Assembly (NCBI GenBank): GCA_048550035.1
Contig: JBLYYQ010000122.1
Location: 1-17,233 of the forward strand
Source: JBLYYQ01 sp048550035
GTDB lineage: Bacteria; Nitrospinota_A; UBA7883; JBLYYQ01
Length of the DNA: 17,233 nt
Reading direction: 5' to 3'
Shown here: piece by piece, positions 8,156 through 16,539 of the stretch
How positions within the stretch are numbered: position 1 is the first letter of the stretch
Layout of the letters: each line of letters starts with the position of its first letter
Translations under genes and position numbers: made by a program
Notes under the pieces: generated by a model
Seen by the model: the letters and a program-made list of their open reading frames with translations, nothing else
Databases searched by the model: none
Told to the model about the DNA's origin: nothing

Positions 8156-8890
8156 TCATCGTCTAAGTTTATTTGCATTTTTCAAATCAGTTTCTGTATC
8201 TATCCCGATCGAGTCACTCTTTGATTCAATCATAAATATTTTTTCGCCATCTTCTAATATACGAAGCTGTTCTAATTTTTCAACTCTCTCAAGAGTACTC
8301 TCTTTTAACCTTAAAAATCTCATTAAATAATCACGCCGATAAATATAAATACCTATATGTTTGTATATCGGTATTTCTAACGCATCACCATCTCTATCAT
8401 ACGGTATTGGCGCTCTTGAAAAATATAGGGCATAACTGTTTTTATCGACTACTACTTTAACAATATTTTTATCGTTTAGGATCTGAGGACCACTTTTATA
8501 ATAGAGAGATGCAACATTACAAGAATCATTCTTTTTCATCTTTCGCAAAGCCCTCTCAATGTCGGCTGGGTTGAAAAATGGCTCATCAGATTGAAGATTT
8601 ACTATGTATTGTGAATCTTTATATTTGCGTGCAACCTCACCTATCCGATCGGTCCCTGATTTTGCCAAAGGAGATGTCATCACTGCCTCAAATCCTTCGT
8701 TTGTTACAATATTGAATATCTTTTCATGATCGGTTGCAATAATAATTTTATCGACTGATTTGATTTTAGATGCCATATCTGCAACGGACAAAACTAATGG
8801 GCGATTATTTAAGAGACGAAGTGGCTTACCTTTGAGTCTCGTTGATCCAAAACGGGCAGGAATCAGAACTAAGGTGCTATGATTATTCAT
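8156..8890 (-). CDS. kdsB: 3-deoxy-manno-octulosonate cytidylyltransferase (CMP-Kdo synthetase)
   Basis: Activates Kdo with CTP to CMP-Kdo, the donor for the inner core of lipopolysaccharide; this marks the organism as a diderm with LPS or at least Kdo-lipid A. The nucleotidyltransferase signature IPARFGSTRLKGKPL is at residues 11-25, followed by the conserved LQSDEPFF segment, YFSRAPIPYDRD, and HIGIYIYRRDYLMRF. The length of 244 residues matches the family. It lies 78 bases after uvrA and nine bases before pyrG, whose product CTP is its substrate. No strong Shine-Dalgarno sequence precedes the ATG. Confidence 0.95.
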   Translation of the reverse strand: MNNHSTLVLIPARFGSTRLKGKPLRLLNNRPLVLSVADMASKIKSVDKIIIATDHEKIFNIVTNEGFEAVMTSPLAKSGTDRIGEVARKYKDSQYIVNLQSDEPFFNPADIERALRKMKKNDSCNVASLYYKSGPQILNDKNIVKVVVDKNSYALYFSRAPIPYDRDGDALEIPIYKHIGIYIYRRDYLMRFLRLKESTLERVEKLEQLRILEDGEKIFMIESKSDSIGIDTETDLKNANKLRR

Positions 8891-8968
8891 TAACTAAAAT
8901 CGATCCTGACTAAATTGTTTAACTCGCATAGTAGATATTAAAAAAATTTCACTCTATAGACAAGACTC

Positions 8969-11797
8969 TTATTTTTTTAATTTCTTCAAATAACGAAACT
9001 CATCAAGTAAAGCTTTACCTGTATGACTCATTTTTGACTTGGCAACCTCCTCAGGGGTGCCAGATGCAACTATTTCTCCTCCTTTATCGCCCCCTTCTGG
9101 ACCTAAATCTATAATATAATCAGCAGTTTTGATTACATCTAAGTTATGCTCAATTATCAAAACAGTGTTGCCACTGTCGACTAGCCGATTAATAGTTACA
9201 AGGAGTTTCTTAATATCTTCAAAATGTAGACCAGTTGTCGGTTCGTCTAATAAATATAATGTCCGACCTGTCGCTCTTTTGGCAAGCTCTCTTGAGAGTT
9301 TTATACGTTGAGCTTCACCACCTGACAATGTAGTCGCATTCTGTCCTAGTTTGATATATTCTAGCCCTACATCGTTCAATGTTGTCAAAATCTTTTTGAT
9401 TTTAGGATGGCTTCTAAAAAATAGGAGCCCTTCCTCTACTGTCATCTCTAGTATCTCTGCAATATTTTTACCATTATATCTTATGTTCAAGGTTGTAGGA
9501 CTAAAGCGCTTACCATTGCATATATCGCACTTTACAAATATATCTGGCAAAAAGTTCATATCTATCTTGACTACTCCGTCACCTTGACATGCTTCACATC
9601 GTCCCCCTTTTACATTAAATGAGAACCGACCTGCTTTATATCCTAATCGTTTAGAGTCAGGCAATGTTGCAAATAGCTCTCGAATATGACCAAAAACTTT
9701 CGTATAGGTTGCTGGGTTGCTACGGGGTGTCCGTCCAATCGGATTTTGATCTATGTTTATTACTTTGTCGATATTTTCTAGACCTAAGATAGCCTTATGA
9801 CTACCTGGCTCATCTTTGCTATTGAAAAAATATCGCCCCAACCCTTTATATAAAATATCTCGCATTAATGTCGATTTGCCAGAGCCAGATACTCCAGTTA
9901 TTACTGTCAGCAGTCCGATCGGAATTGTTACATTGATCGATTTTAAATTGTTGGCTGTTGCATCTTGAATTGTTACATATCTACTATTTAGAGCCCGTCT
10001 ATTTGATGGGAGCAATATATTTTTTTTGCCAGATAGATACTGACCGGTGATTGATTTTTTTGCATCCGCCACTTTACCCGTTGGACCAGCATAAATAACA
10101 TTCCCACCATGTACTCCAGCGCCAGGTCCTAAATCAATAAGGTAATCCGATGCTAATATTGTCTCTTTATCATGTTCTACTACTAATACTGTATTCCCGA
10201 GATTACGCATCGCAAGTAATGTTTTAATCAGCTTCTGGTTATCTTTTTGATGCAACCCGATCGATGGTTCATCTAAGACATATAAAACTCCCATTAAGGC
10301 AGATCCTATTTGGGTTGCAAGACGAATCCGCTGCGACTCACCACCTGAGAGTGTAGCGGCTGCTCGATCTAATGTTAGATACGATAGTCCGACATTATTT
10401 AAAAATTCTAAACGGTGACGGATCTCTTTTATTATCCCTTCTGCTATCTGAAACTGCTTATCAGAGAGTTTTAGATTAGATATAAAATCAAGCGCTGTTT
10501 CAATTGAAAGTTGGGTAAACTCTAAAATATTTTTATCACCTATTATTACATTGAGCGATTCTTCCTTCAGCCTTGCACCATTACAGCTCGCACATTTCTC
10601 GATTCGCATATATTTTTCGATCTCGTCTCGGATAAGTTGTGAGCCAGTCTCATTATATCGTCTAGTTAGGATTGTTATAACCCCTTCAAACTTATCTTTA
10701 TAAGAGTGACTCATCCGTTTACCTTTGATATTAAACTTTATCTGATCTGGTGAGCCGTAAAATATAGTAGATTTTACCTTTTGGCTTAATTTCTTAAATG
10801 GCTTCGTAACTGAAAATTTATAATGAGTGGCAAGCGAGTTAATCATACTATAGATATAGTTTGAACTTGTTTTAGAAAATGGTTTAAGCGCACCTTTGCT
10901 TATAGAAAGAGACGGATCAGCCACTACTAAATCTTCTGATACTAGGTAGAGAGAACCAAGTCCTGAGCATGATGAACATGCTCCAGATGGTGAATTAAAC
11001 GAAAACATACGAGGTTCTATCTCAGGATAGCTTATTTCACAATCAGGACAGCTAAACTGTTCTGAAAAAACTGTTTCATTCGTATCTGATACAAGGATAA
11101 GAGTCCCTCCAGATGTTTTTAATGCAAGCTCGATTGAATCTTGCAATCGCTCATGAATTTTATCACTTAGCTTTAGTCGATCGACTACGATTTCGATATT
11201 ATGTTTTCTATTTTTATCAAGCGTTATATCATCCCCTAAATCATGAAGTTGACCATTAATTCTAGCTCGCACAAAACCTTTGGCACGGATATTATCAAGT
11301 GCAATCTTGAATTCACCCTTTTTCCCTCTTATGATTGGCGATAAAAGTTCAATTTTACTTTTTGAAGGGAGCTTTAAAATGACATCTCTCATCTGAGATG
11401 CGGTCATAGAGCTTATTGGCTTGCCACAGTTCTTACAGTTTACTTTACCAGCTCTAGCGTATAGCAATCGTAAGTAATCATATATTTCCGTTACTGTCCC
11501 GACCGTTGATCTAGGATTTTTAGACGCGCTTTTCTGTTCAATTGCAATTGAAGGTGAGAGACCTTCTATATGATCTACATCTGGCTTATCCATCCTCTCT
11601 AGGAACTGGCGCGCATAAGATGAGAGCGATTCTACATAACGGCGTTGACCTTCTGCATAGATCGTATCAAAGGCAAGTGATGATTTACCAGAACCTGATA
11701 GACCTGTTATAACTACCAGTTTATCTCGCGGAATCTTGAGGTTGATATTTTGCAGGTTATGTTCTCTTGCACCTTTTATTACAATTGATTTGCTCAT
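8969..11797 (-). CDS. uvrA: Excinuclease ABC subunit A
   Basis: DNA-damage recognition ATPase of nucleotide excision repair; loads UvrB at lesions. Two ABC ATPase modules are visible: Walker A GLSGSGKS at residues 32-39 and GVSGSGKS at 635-642, with signature/Walker B segments LSGGESQRIRL...VLDEPSIGLH and LSGGEAQRIKL...LLDEPTTGLH. Zinc-finger cysteine pairs occur in each half (CPDC...CSSC and CEAC...CDIC). The 942-residue length equals that of typical UvrA. It lies 31 bases after the bamD gene and 78 bases before kdsB on the same strand, so it may be part of that transcript. uvrB and uvrC are not in the window. No SOS box was recognised upstream. Confidence 0.98.
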   Translation of the reverse strand: MSKSIVIKGAREHNLQNINLKIPRDKLVVITGLSGSGKSSLAFDTIYAEGQRRYVESLSSYARQFLERMDKPDVDHIEGLSPSIAIEQKSASKNPRSTVGTVTEIYDYLRLLYARAGKVNCKNCGKPISSMTASQMRDVILKLPSKSKIELLSPIIRGKKGEFKIALDNIRAKGFVRARINGQLHDLGDDITLDKNRKHNIEIVVDRLKLSDKIHERLQDSIELALKTSGGTLILVSDTNETVFSEQFSCPDCEISYPEIEPRMFSFNSPSGACSSCSGLGSLYLVSEDLVVADPSLSISKGALKPFSKTSSNYIYSMINSLATHYKFSVTKPFKKLSQKVKSTIFYGSPDQIKFNIKGKRMSHSYKDKFEGVITILTRRYNETGSQLIRDEIEKYMRIEKCASCNGARLKEESLNVIIGDKNILEFTQLSIETALDFISNLKLSDKQFQIAEGIIKEIRHRLEFLNNVGLSYLTLDRAAATLSGGESQRIRLATQIGSALMGVLYVLDEPSIGLHQKDNQKLIKTLLAMRNLGNTVLVVEHDKETILASDYLIDLGPGAGVHGGNVIYAGPTGKVADAKKSITGQYLSGKKNILLPSNRRALNSRYVTIQDATANNLKSINVTIPIGLLTVITGVSGSGKSTLMRDILYKGLGRYFFNSKDEPGSHKAILGLENIDKVINIDQNPIGRTPRSNPATYTKVFGHIRELFATLPDSKRLGYKAGRFSFNVKGGRCEACQGDGVVKIDMNFLPDIFVKCDICNGKRFSPTTLNIRYNGKNIAEILEMTVEEGLLFFRSHPKIKKILTTLNDVGLEYIKLGQNATTLSGGEAQRIKLSRELAKRATGRTLYLLDEPTTGLHFEDIKKLLVTINRLVDSGNTVLIIEHNLDVIKTADYIIDLGPEGGDKGGEIVASGTPEEVAKSKMSHTGKALLDEFRYLKKLKK

Positions 11798-11828
11798 ACG
11801 GTCGACTTTATCTCTGACTTTATTGGAA

Positions 11829-12608
11829 CTAATAACTCTGGAGTTTTAACAATGATGATAATTCAATCCCTTTTTTACTCCATTTTGAGTCAGGATAGCT
11901 CTCTATCAACATTGTTAATGTGGCAGCTGTTTTTCGATATGCACTCTCTTTATAATATGAGCTTGCAATCTTATAATATGCCTCTGGCACTCTTTTGGAG
12001 CGAGGATAATTTTTTATATAATCTTTAAAGCGACCAATTGCTGAGATATTTTTATCAACCCTATAATAAAAGTTTGCAACTGTGAATAGATAAGCTTCGT
12101 AACGTTTTCTTAGCTCTGCTCTATACTTTATTGCATATGGTGCAAATGAAGAGTCGCCATGCTTATTCAATAAAGTTGTAAATGTGTTAATAGCTTTTAG
12201 GGCACTTGTCTGATCTCGCTCTGCGTCTCCTGCCTCGAAATATTGACACATTCCTAGATAGAATGTTGCATGGCTACTTGAATTGCTTAACGGATAGAGT
12301 GTGAGAAATTTAATATAATTAAGTGAGCTTTCAAAATACTCTTTACTCTTATAGAGCGAATCGGCAAGTCCTAATAGAGCATCTTGTCTATATTTGGATT
12401 TAGGGGTAGCTGTTAATGTTTTACGATATAGATCGGCGGCAATGACAAACCTAGAGCGTGCATAATAATTATTAGCTTTATCTAAGTTATAGAGCGCAGG
12501 TTGATTTTTAGGCACAGTTTCACAACCGATGCTACCCAATGATAGTCCGCTTGCGAGTACTATCTGCAATAATAATACTCTAATTTTAAAATTTTTCTTA
12601 TAAGACAC
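11829..12608 (-). CDS. bamD: Outer membrane protein assembly lipoprotein BamD
   Basis: Lipoprotein of the BAM complex that inserts beta-barrel proteins into the outer membrane. The basic N terminus (KKNFKIR) is followed by a hydrophobic stretch and C29 in LGSIGC, a loose lipobox. TPR-like repeats follow (NYYARSRFVIAADLYRKTL, ALLGLADSLYKSKEYFES, PEAYYKIASSYYKES). The family core is recognisable: the AERDQTSALKAINTF segment, then VANFYYRVDKNISAIGRFKDYIKNYP. The length of 259 residues fits. The start is GTG: the in-frame codon five triplets upstream is TAA and no ATG intervenes. This is the first gene of the bamD-uvrA-kdsB-pyrG array. A general YfgL/CpoB-like TPR lipoprotein is the main alternative, but the D-Q-T core favours BamD. 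Confidence 0.87.
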   Translation of the reverse strand: MSYKKNFKIRVLLLQIVLASGLSLGSIGCETVPKNQPALYNLDKANNYYARSRFVIAADLYRKTLTATPKSKYRQDALLGLADSLYKSKEYFESSLNYIKFLTLYPLSNSSSHATFYLGMCQYFEAGDAERDQTSALKAINTFTTLLNKHGDSSFAPYAIKYRAELRKRYEAYLFTVANFYYRVDKNISAIGRFKDYIKNYPRSKRVPEAYYKIASSYYKESAYRKTAATLTMLIESYPDSKWSKKGIELSSLLKLQSY

Positions 12609-12657
12609 AATCTTCAGTCTAAATTAATCTAACCTTTTTTTAAATATTAATTTCTTG

Positions 12658-12666
12658 TGATACCAT
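12658..12666 (+). promoter_or_regulatory. Candidate extended -10 promoter for nadK-recN
   Basis: TGATACCAT (TG-N-TACCAT) resembles an extended -10 element, placing the transcription start near 12673 and leaving a short leader with the AGGGG ribosome site at 12688-12692. The -35 at the expected distance is poor. The 87-base gap 12609-12695 must also hold the start for bamD on the other strand, for which no clear box was seen. Confidence 0.3.
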
Positions 12667-12695
12667 AGATCTATTGTACTAAATAGTAGGGGCAA

Positions 12696-13577
12696 ATGAA
12701 AAATATAGGGCTGATTGTAAAAAAGGGTTCACCTAAGGCGACTAACGGTTTTTATCTGATTTTAAAATATCTAAAAAATCGTGGGTTTAATGTTTTAGTT
12801 GAGCAAGAGAATGCTAAAGATATTGATTTCCAAGAATATGTCAGCCGGGATACTTTTGCGAACGAGTCTGAGTTACTGATTGTACTAGGAGGTGATGGTC
12901 TATTTTTACATGGGACAAGTCTGCTAAATCGTAATGAAGTTCCGATTTTAGGTATCAATCTTGGGGGACTTGGATTTTTGACCGAATTTGATTTAGAGGA
13001 TGCTCTTGATCGGATTAACGAGGTTATAGATGATGATTATATCTATGAAGATAGAATGATGCTCCAGGCGACTCTACACCGTCAAGGAGAGTCGATTATT
13101 ACTGATCAGGCATTAAATGATATTGTGATTCATCGTGGTACCAGTCGAAGGATGATGGATCTTACTCTATCAATTAATCAACAGTTTGTTAATGTATATA
13201 CTGCCGATGGTCTGATTGTCACAACTCCAACTGGCTCAACTGCCTATAACTTATCAGCAAATGGACCAATCGCATATCCTGCCCTTAACGGACTTATCAT
13301 TAATCCGATCTGCTCACACACTCTTAGCAATCGACCGATTGTTATTCCTGATAATGTGAAAATAGAGATTAGCATAATCGAAAAAAGTATGGAAGATCAT
13401 TCTGTCTTAACTTTTGATGGTCAACGACAGTTTGATATTACTAGCGAAGATACTGTCTTGGTGACGAAATCTTCTAAATTTGCTAGGGTAATACTTCGAA
13501 AGGATTTTGATTACTTTCACCTTTTAAGAAGCAAGCTCAACTGGGGTGCTAAGCTAAAAAATGGAGATCCCAAGTGA
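12696..13577 (+). CDS. nadK: NAD kinase
   Basis: Phosphorylates NAD+ to NADP+ with ATP or polyphosphate, the only route to NADP(H) in most bacteria. The family's GGDG motif is at residues 65-68 with catalytic D67, and the second signature TPTGSTAY begins at 177, followed by LSANGPI. The later NRPIVIPDN and TFDGQ motifs are also conserved. The length of 293 residues equals that of the E. coli enzyme. The ATG follows AGGGG by three bases. It precedes recN closely on the same strand, a neighbourhood known from many proteobacteria, so the two genes are probably cotranscribed. Confidence 0.96.
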   Translation: MKNIGLIVKKGSPKATNGFYLILKYLKNRGFNVLVEQENAKDIDFQEYVSRDTFANESELLIVLGGDGLFLHGTSLLNRNEVPILGINLGGLGFLTEFDLEDALDRINEVIDDDYIYEDRMMLQATLHRQGESIITDQALNDIVIHRGTSRRMMDLTLSINQQFVNVYTADGLIVTTPTGSTAYNLSANGPIAYPALNGLIINPICSHTLSNRPIVIPDNVKIEISIIEKSMEDHSVLTFDGQRQFDITSEDTVLVTKSSKFARVILRKDFDYFHLLRSKLNWGAKLKNGDPK

Positions 13578-13596
13578 GCCGAAAGATAGTTTTTGC

Positions 13597-15297
13597 ATGC
13601 TAACAGAACTAATCGTTGAAAATTTTGGAATTGTAGATCGAGCAAAGATTCAATTCAAATCTGGATTTACTGCCTTAACTGGCGAAACTGGTGCTGGCAA
13701 ATCGTTAGTAGTTGAGGCGGCTCAATTAGTTCTAGGCGAGAGGGCAACTCAGAATGTAGTTCAAACAGGTAAATTAGAGACGATAATTTCAGCTGCATTT
13801 GATATCACCAACAATTCAGAAGTTCTCAAAATATTAGCCAACGAAGGATTTAATACCAATTTAGAAGATCAACCTCTGATTCTTAAAAGAATTATTCAAA
13901 AGGAGGGTAAAAATCGATCTTACATTAATGGTGAGATGGCAACTGTTTTACAGCTAAAAAAGGTGGGACTTGCTTTAGTTGATATCCATGGTCAAAATGA
14001 AACTCAGACGCTCTTTAATACCAAATCTCACATGGAACTTTTAGATCAGTTTATCGGAGTGAATCAATTATTTACGAAGTATCAAAAAATCTTTGCCAAG
14101 TATAAGAATGCGTTAAAAAAGTTTAATAGTTTTAATGAAAAAAAGTCGGAAATTGAACGAAATATTGTAACTTTAAAGTATCAAATTAACGAAATCGAAT
14201 CTGCAAACTTATCTATAGGATTAGATCATACCTTAGAAGCTGAGCAAAAACGGTTAGGAAACTTAAAAGAATTGCTAGAGTTCACTAATCTAATTGAGCA
14301 GATATTAGAGCAAGGTGAGTATCCGGTTGTAGATTCTATAAATAGAGTGAAAATCTTATTTGACAAAATGAGCCAGATTGACCCTACCGTTGAGTCTGCA
14401 AGTAGACCGTTTAGCGAGCTTTTACTTATGATGGATGAGACGCTACTTGAACTTCGTTCATATGGTGAATCATTGGCGATTGAGCCTGATAGGTTAATTG
14501 AAGTTGAAGAGAGGCTATCTGGGATATATGACTTGAAGCGAAAGTATGGTCAGACTCTAGAGGAGGTTTTGGAATTTTACGATAGAGCTAAAAAAGAGCT
14601 TGACCATCTAGAGTTTGATAGTTCCAATCTTGAGCAGTTAGAATTAGATCTTATAAAGTTTGGAAGAGCGGCTGCAAAACTTGCGATTGAGTTAGATCAG
14701 AAGCGTCAACAAGGTGCAATTAATTATGCAGGGAAGATTCAAAAAGAGTTAGCATCGTTAGATATAGATAAAGCGAGAATTGAGTTTCAGTTTACCTACC
14801 AAGATGATGAGCAGAGTTTTGCAATCAAAGATAATCGACCATTAAAGATGAGCGAAAATGGGATTGGCGCAGCTGAGATGCTTTTTTCAGCTAATCCAGG
14901 TGCAATGTTGCGACCACTTTCTAAAATTGGATCAGGAGGTGAAATATCACGTGCGATGCTTGCGATCAAAAGTCTGTTGGCAGATTATCAGCAAGGCTCA
15001 ACAATAATCTTTGATGAAATTGATTCAGGAGTAGGTGGCGCAACCGGTGATAAAATTGGTACTAAGCTAAAAGAGTTAGCAAAAAATAGATCGGTAATCT
15101 GTGTTACACACCTAGCTCAGGTTGCAAGATTTGCTGACAATCATCTTGTCGTTGAAAAAGTTGCTAGTAAGGATAGAACCAAAGTTACTATCAAAGAGCT
15201 AGAGTATGACGATAGAGTTAAAGAGCTAGCAAGGATGGTCGCAGGCAAAAAAGCAAAAGAGGCCGCACTTCACTGGGCACGAGAGGTGCTCAAATAA
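13597..15297 (+). CDS. recN: DNA repair protein RecN
   Basis: SMC-like ATPase acting in double-strand-break repair. The Walker A GETGAGKS lies 29-36 residues from this start. The middle is a long charged helical region typical of the coiled-coil arm. The ABC signature GSGGEISRAM and Walker B TIIFDEIDSGVGG are near the C terminus, followed by the H-loop region VTHLAQVARFAD. An upstream in-frame ATG at 13561 would add 12 residues and overlap nadK by 17 bases. The ATG at 13597 is chosen because RecN proteins begin with MLxELxIxNFxxV; neither start has a strong ribosome site. This gives 566 residues, near the E. coli length of 553. Its end overlaps the convergent parvulin gene by eight bases. No LexA box was recognised. 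Confidence 0.95.
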   Translation: MLTELIVENFGIVDRAKIQFKSGFTALTGETGAGKSLVVEAAQLVLGERATQNVVQTGKLETIISAAFDITNNSEVLKILANEGFNTNLEDQPLILKRIIQKEGKNRSYINGEMATVLQLKKVGLALVDIHGQNETQTLFNTKSHMELLDQFIGVNQLFTKYQKIFAKYKNALKKFNSFNEKKSEIERNIVTLKYQINEIESANLSIGLDHTLEAEQKRLGNLKELLEFTNLIEQILEQGEYPVVDSINRVKILFDKMSQIDPTVESASRPFSELLLMMDETLLELRSYGESLAIEPDRLIEVEERLSGIYDLKRKYGQTLEEVLEFYDRAKKELDHLEFDSSNLEQLELDLIKFGRAAAKLAIELDQKRQQGAINYAGKIQKELASLDIDKARIEFQFTYQDDEQSFAIKDNRPLKMSENGIGAAEMLFSANPGAMLRPLSKIGSGGEISRAMLAIKSLLADYQQGSTIIFDEIDSGVGGATGDKIGTKLKELAKNRSVICVTHLAQVARFADNHLVVEKVASKDRTKVTIKELEYDDRVKELARMVAGKKAKEAALHWAREVLK

Positions 15298-16408
15298 AGA
15301 TTTTCACACCTGGCGATCTTAGTTTTTCATCCAATAACTTCTTTAGCCTAGATTGAACTTCAACCGTTTTCAATTTCGTTTCAATACTATCTTTGACTTC
15401 GCTATAAGCTTTGGTATAGGCAGGCTCTTTTTTATAAACTTTAAGGATATGAAATCCAAACTTGGTTCTTATTATATCAGATAGTTGTCCGACCGCTGTA
15501 TTAAATGCAGCATCTTCAAACTCTTTGACCATCGCTCCTTTCCCAAAGAGCCCAAGATCACCACCATTTCCTTTGCTACCTGGATCATCACTCTCTTGTT
15601 TAGCAATTTCGGCAAAGTCTTTACCACCTTCGATCATTTTTTTAATATTCTCAATTTTTGCTAATGCCTCTTCTGTCTCTTTTTCTGTGGCATGAGCTGA
15701 GAGCTTAACCAATATATGAGATGCTTGAACTTGTTCTTCATTTTTAATCTCAGGTGGTGATTGATCATAGTAATCTCGGACTGCTTTTTGAGTAATAGTT
15801 ACTTTCTTGAAAAAGAATTCATCCACATACTGTTTTGCGATAAAATTTTCTGTGACCTCATCTCTTAAGAGTTCTTTGGTAAGTCCAAGAGCCACTAATC
15901 GATTTTCAAATAATTCTTCTGACGGGAAGCTATTTTTTATGGCGGCAAGCTCTGATTCAACAGCTGCTTGATCTAGCTTTAGATCTGCTTTTTCTGCGTA
16001 GATTAATAAAAGCTGCTGCTCAATAATTGAGGTTGCTATATTTTTACGCTGCATTTCAAAATGCTCAACTGATATCTGCTGATTTGATCTTAGTAGCTCT
16101 TCTTGGAACTGTTTCAAAATTCGGATATATCGTCTGTTATTAATCAGCTTTCCATCAATATCAGCAATATGTTCCGGTGTATCAGCAATTAGTTTTTCAA
16201 AATCTTCATTGGACATTTTTTTACCTTTAAGATCACTTCCTAAGTCAAATTTTGCAACCGCTTTGTTTTCATCATCTTCTTCCAAATGGTTGTGGTCATG
16301 ACCTGAGTCATTATTATTATCAGTGATTGCAACATTCTGAAAAGAGTTGATTCCCAAATAGGCAACAGCTACAAGTAGTAGTGCCATTCCGATAAGACGC
16401 AATTTCAT
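15290..16408 (-). CDS. Membrane-anchored SurA/PpiC-type peptidyl-prolyl isomerase
   Basis: Parvulin-type foldase for proteins outside the cytoplasmic membrane. One N-terminal hydrophobic segment (about residues 5-20) acts as an anchor or uncleaved signal; no clear signal-peptidase site or lipobox is seen. Next comes a short histidine/acid patch (GHDHNHLEEDDE, 36-47), then a SurA_N-like helical region (about 80-225). The rotamase domain (about 229-325) has SHILVK with H231, the landmark motifs GGKDFAEIAKQESDDPGSKGN and GGDLGLFGKGAMVKEFE, and FGFHILKV. The 372 residues resemble PrsA/SurA-type proteins with a single rotamase domain. The ATG has an AAGGA site three bases upstream. The window places it after rpmB on the same strand, separated by 203 bases. 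Whether it is functionally SurA, PpiD or another foldase is not decided. Confidence 0.9.
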   Translation of the reverse strand: MKLRLIGMALLLVAVAYLGINSFQNVAITDNNNDSGHDHNHLEEDDENKAVAKFDLGSDLKGKKMSNEDFEKLIADTPEHIADIDGKLINNRRYIRILKQFQEELLRSNQQISVEHFEMQRKNIATSIIEQQLLLIYAEKADLKLDQAAVESELAAIKNSFPSEELFENRLVALGLTKELLRDEVTENFIAKQYVDEFFFKKVTITQKAVRDYYDQSPPEIKNEEQVQASHILVKLSAHATEKETEEALAKIENIKKMIEGGKDFAEIAKQESDDPGSKGNGGDLGLFGKGAMVKEFEDAAFNTAVGQLSDIIRTKFGFHILKVYKKEPAYTKAYSEVKDSIETKLKTVEVQSRLKKLLDEKLRSPGVKIFI

Positions 16409-16423
16409 AAGTCCTTTCCACTA

Positions 16424-16449
16424 TATAACGCTACTGCAGTAGCTTTATA
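16424..16449. promoter_or_regulatory. 26-bp near-perfect palindrome upstream of the parvulin gene
   Basis: The core GCTACTGCAGTAGC (16430-16443) is a perfect 14-bp palindrome. With one mismatched pair (16429/16444) the symmetry extends to 26 bp, with outer arms TATAA and TTATA. It ends 15 bases before the parvulin start codon and overlaps a possible leftward -10 (TATTAT read on the minus strand, 16447-16452). It has no loop, so a dimer-binding operator is likelier than an RNA hairpin. The function is inferred. Confidence 0.45.
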
Positions 16450-16475
16450 ATATATATATTTAAACTGGCTTGCAG
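16447..16475 (-). promoter_or_regulatory. Candidate promoter for the parvulin gene
   Basis: Read leftward, TATTAT (16447-16452, five of six consensus bases) lies 17 bases after CTGCAA (16470-16475), a weak -35. An alternative is TTGATT (16480-16485) with a 17-base spacer and TAAATA (16457-16462). Either would put the start close to or inside the 26-bp palindrome. Confidence 0.3.
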
Positions 16476-16492
16476 GGTAAATCAATTAGAGG

Positions 16493-16506
16493 AAAATTGC
16501 AATTTT
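16493..16506. repeat. Perfect 14-bp AT-rich palindrome
   Basis: AAAATTGCAATTTT is fully self-complementary and lies midway between rpmB and the parvulin gene, followed on the plus strand by more T residues. It may be a protein-binding site or chance in AT-rich DNA. Confidence 0.4.
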
Positions 16507-16539
16507 TTTCTACAAGTTGATATGAAATTATCCTGATTG

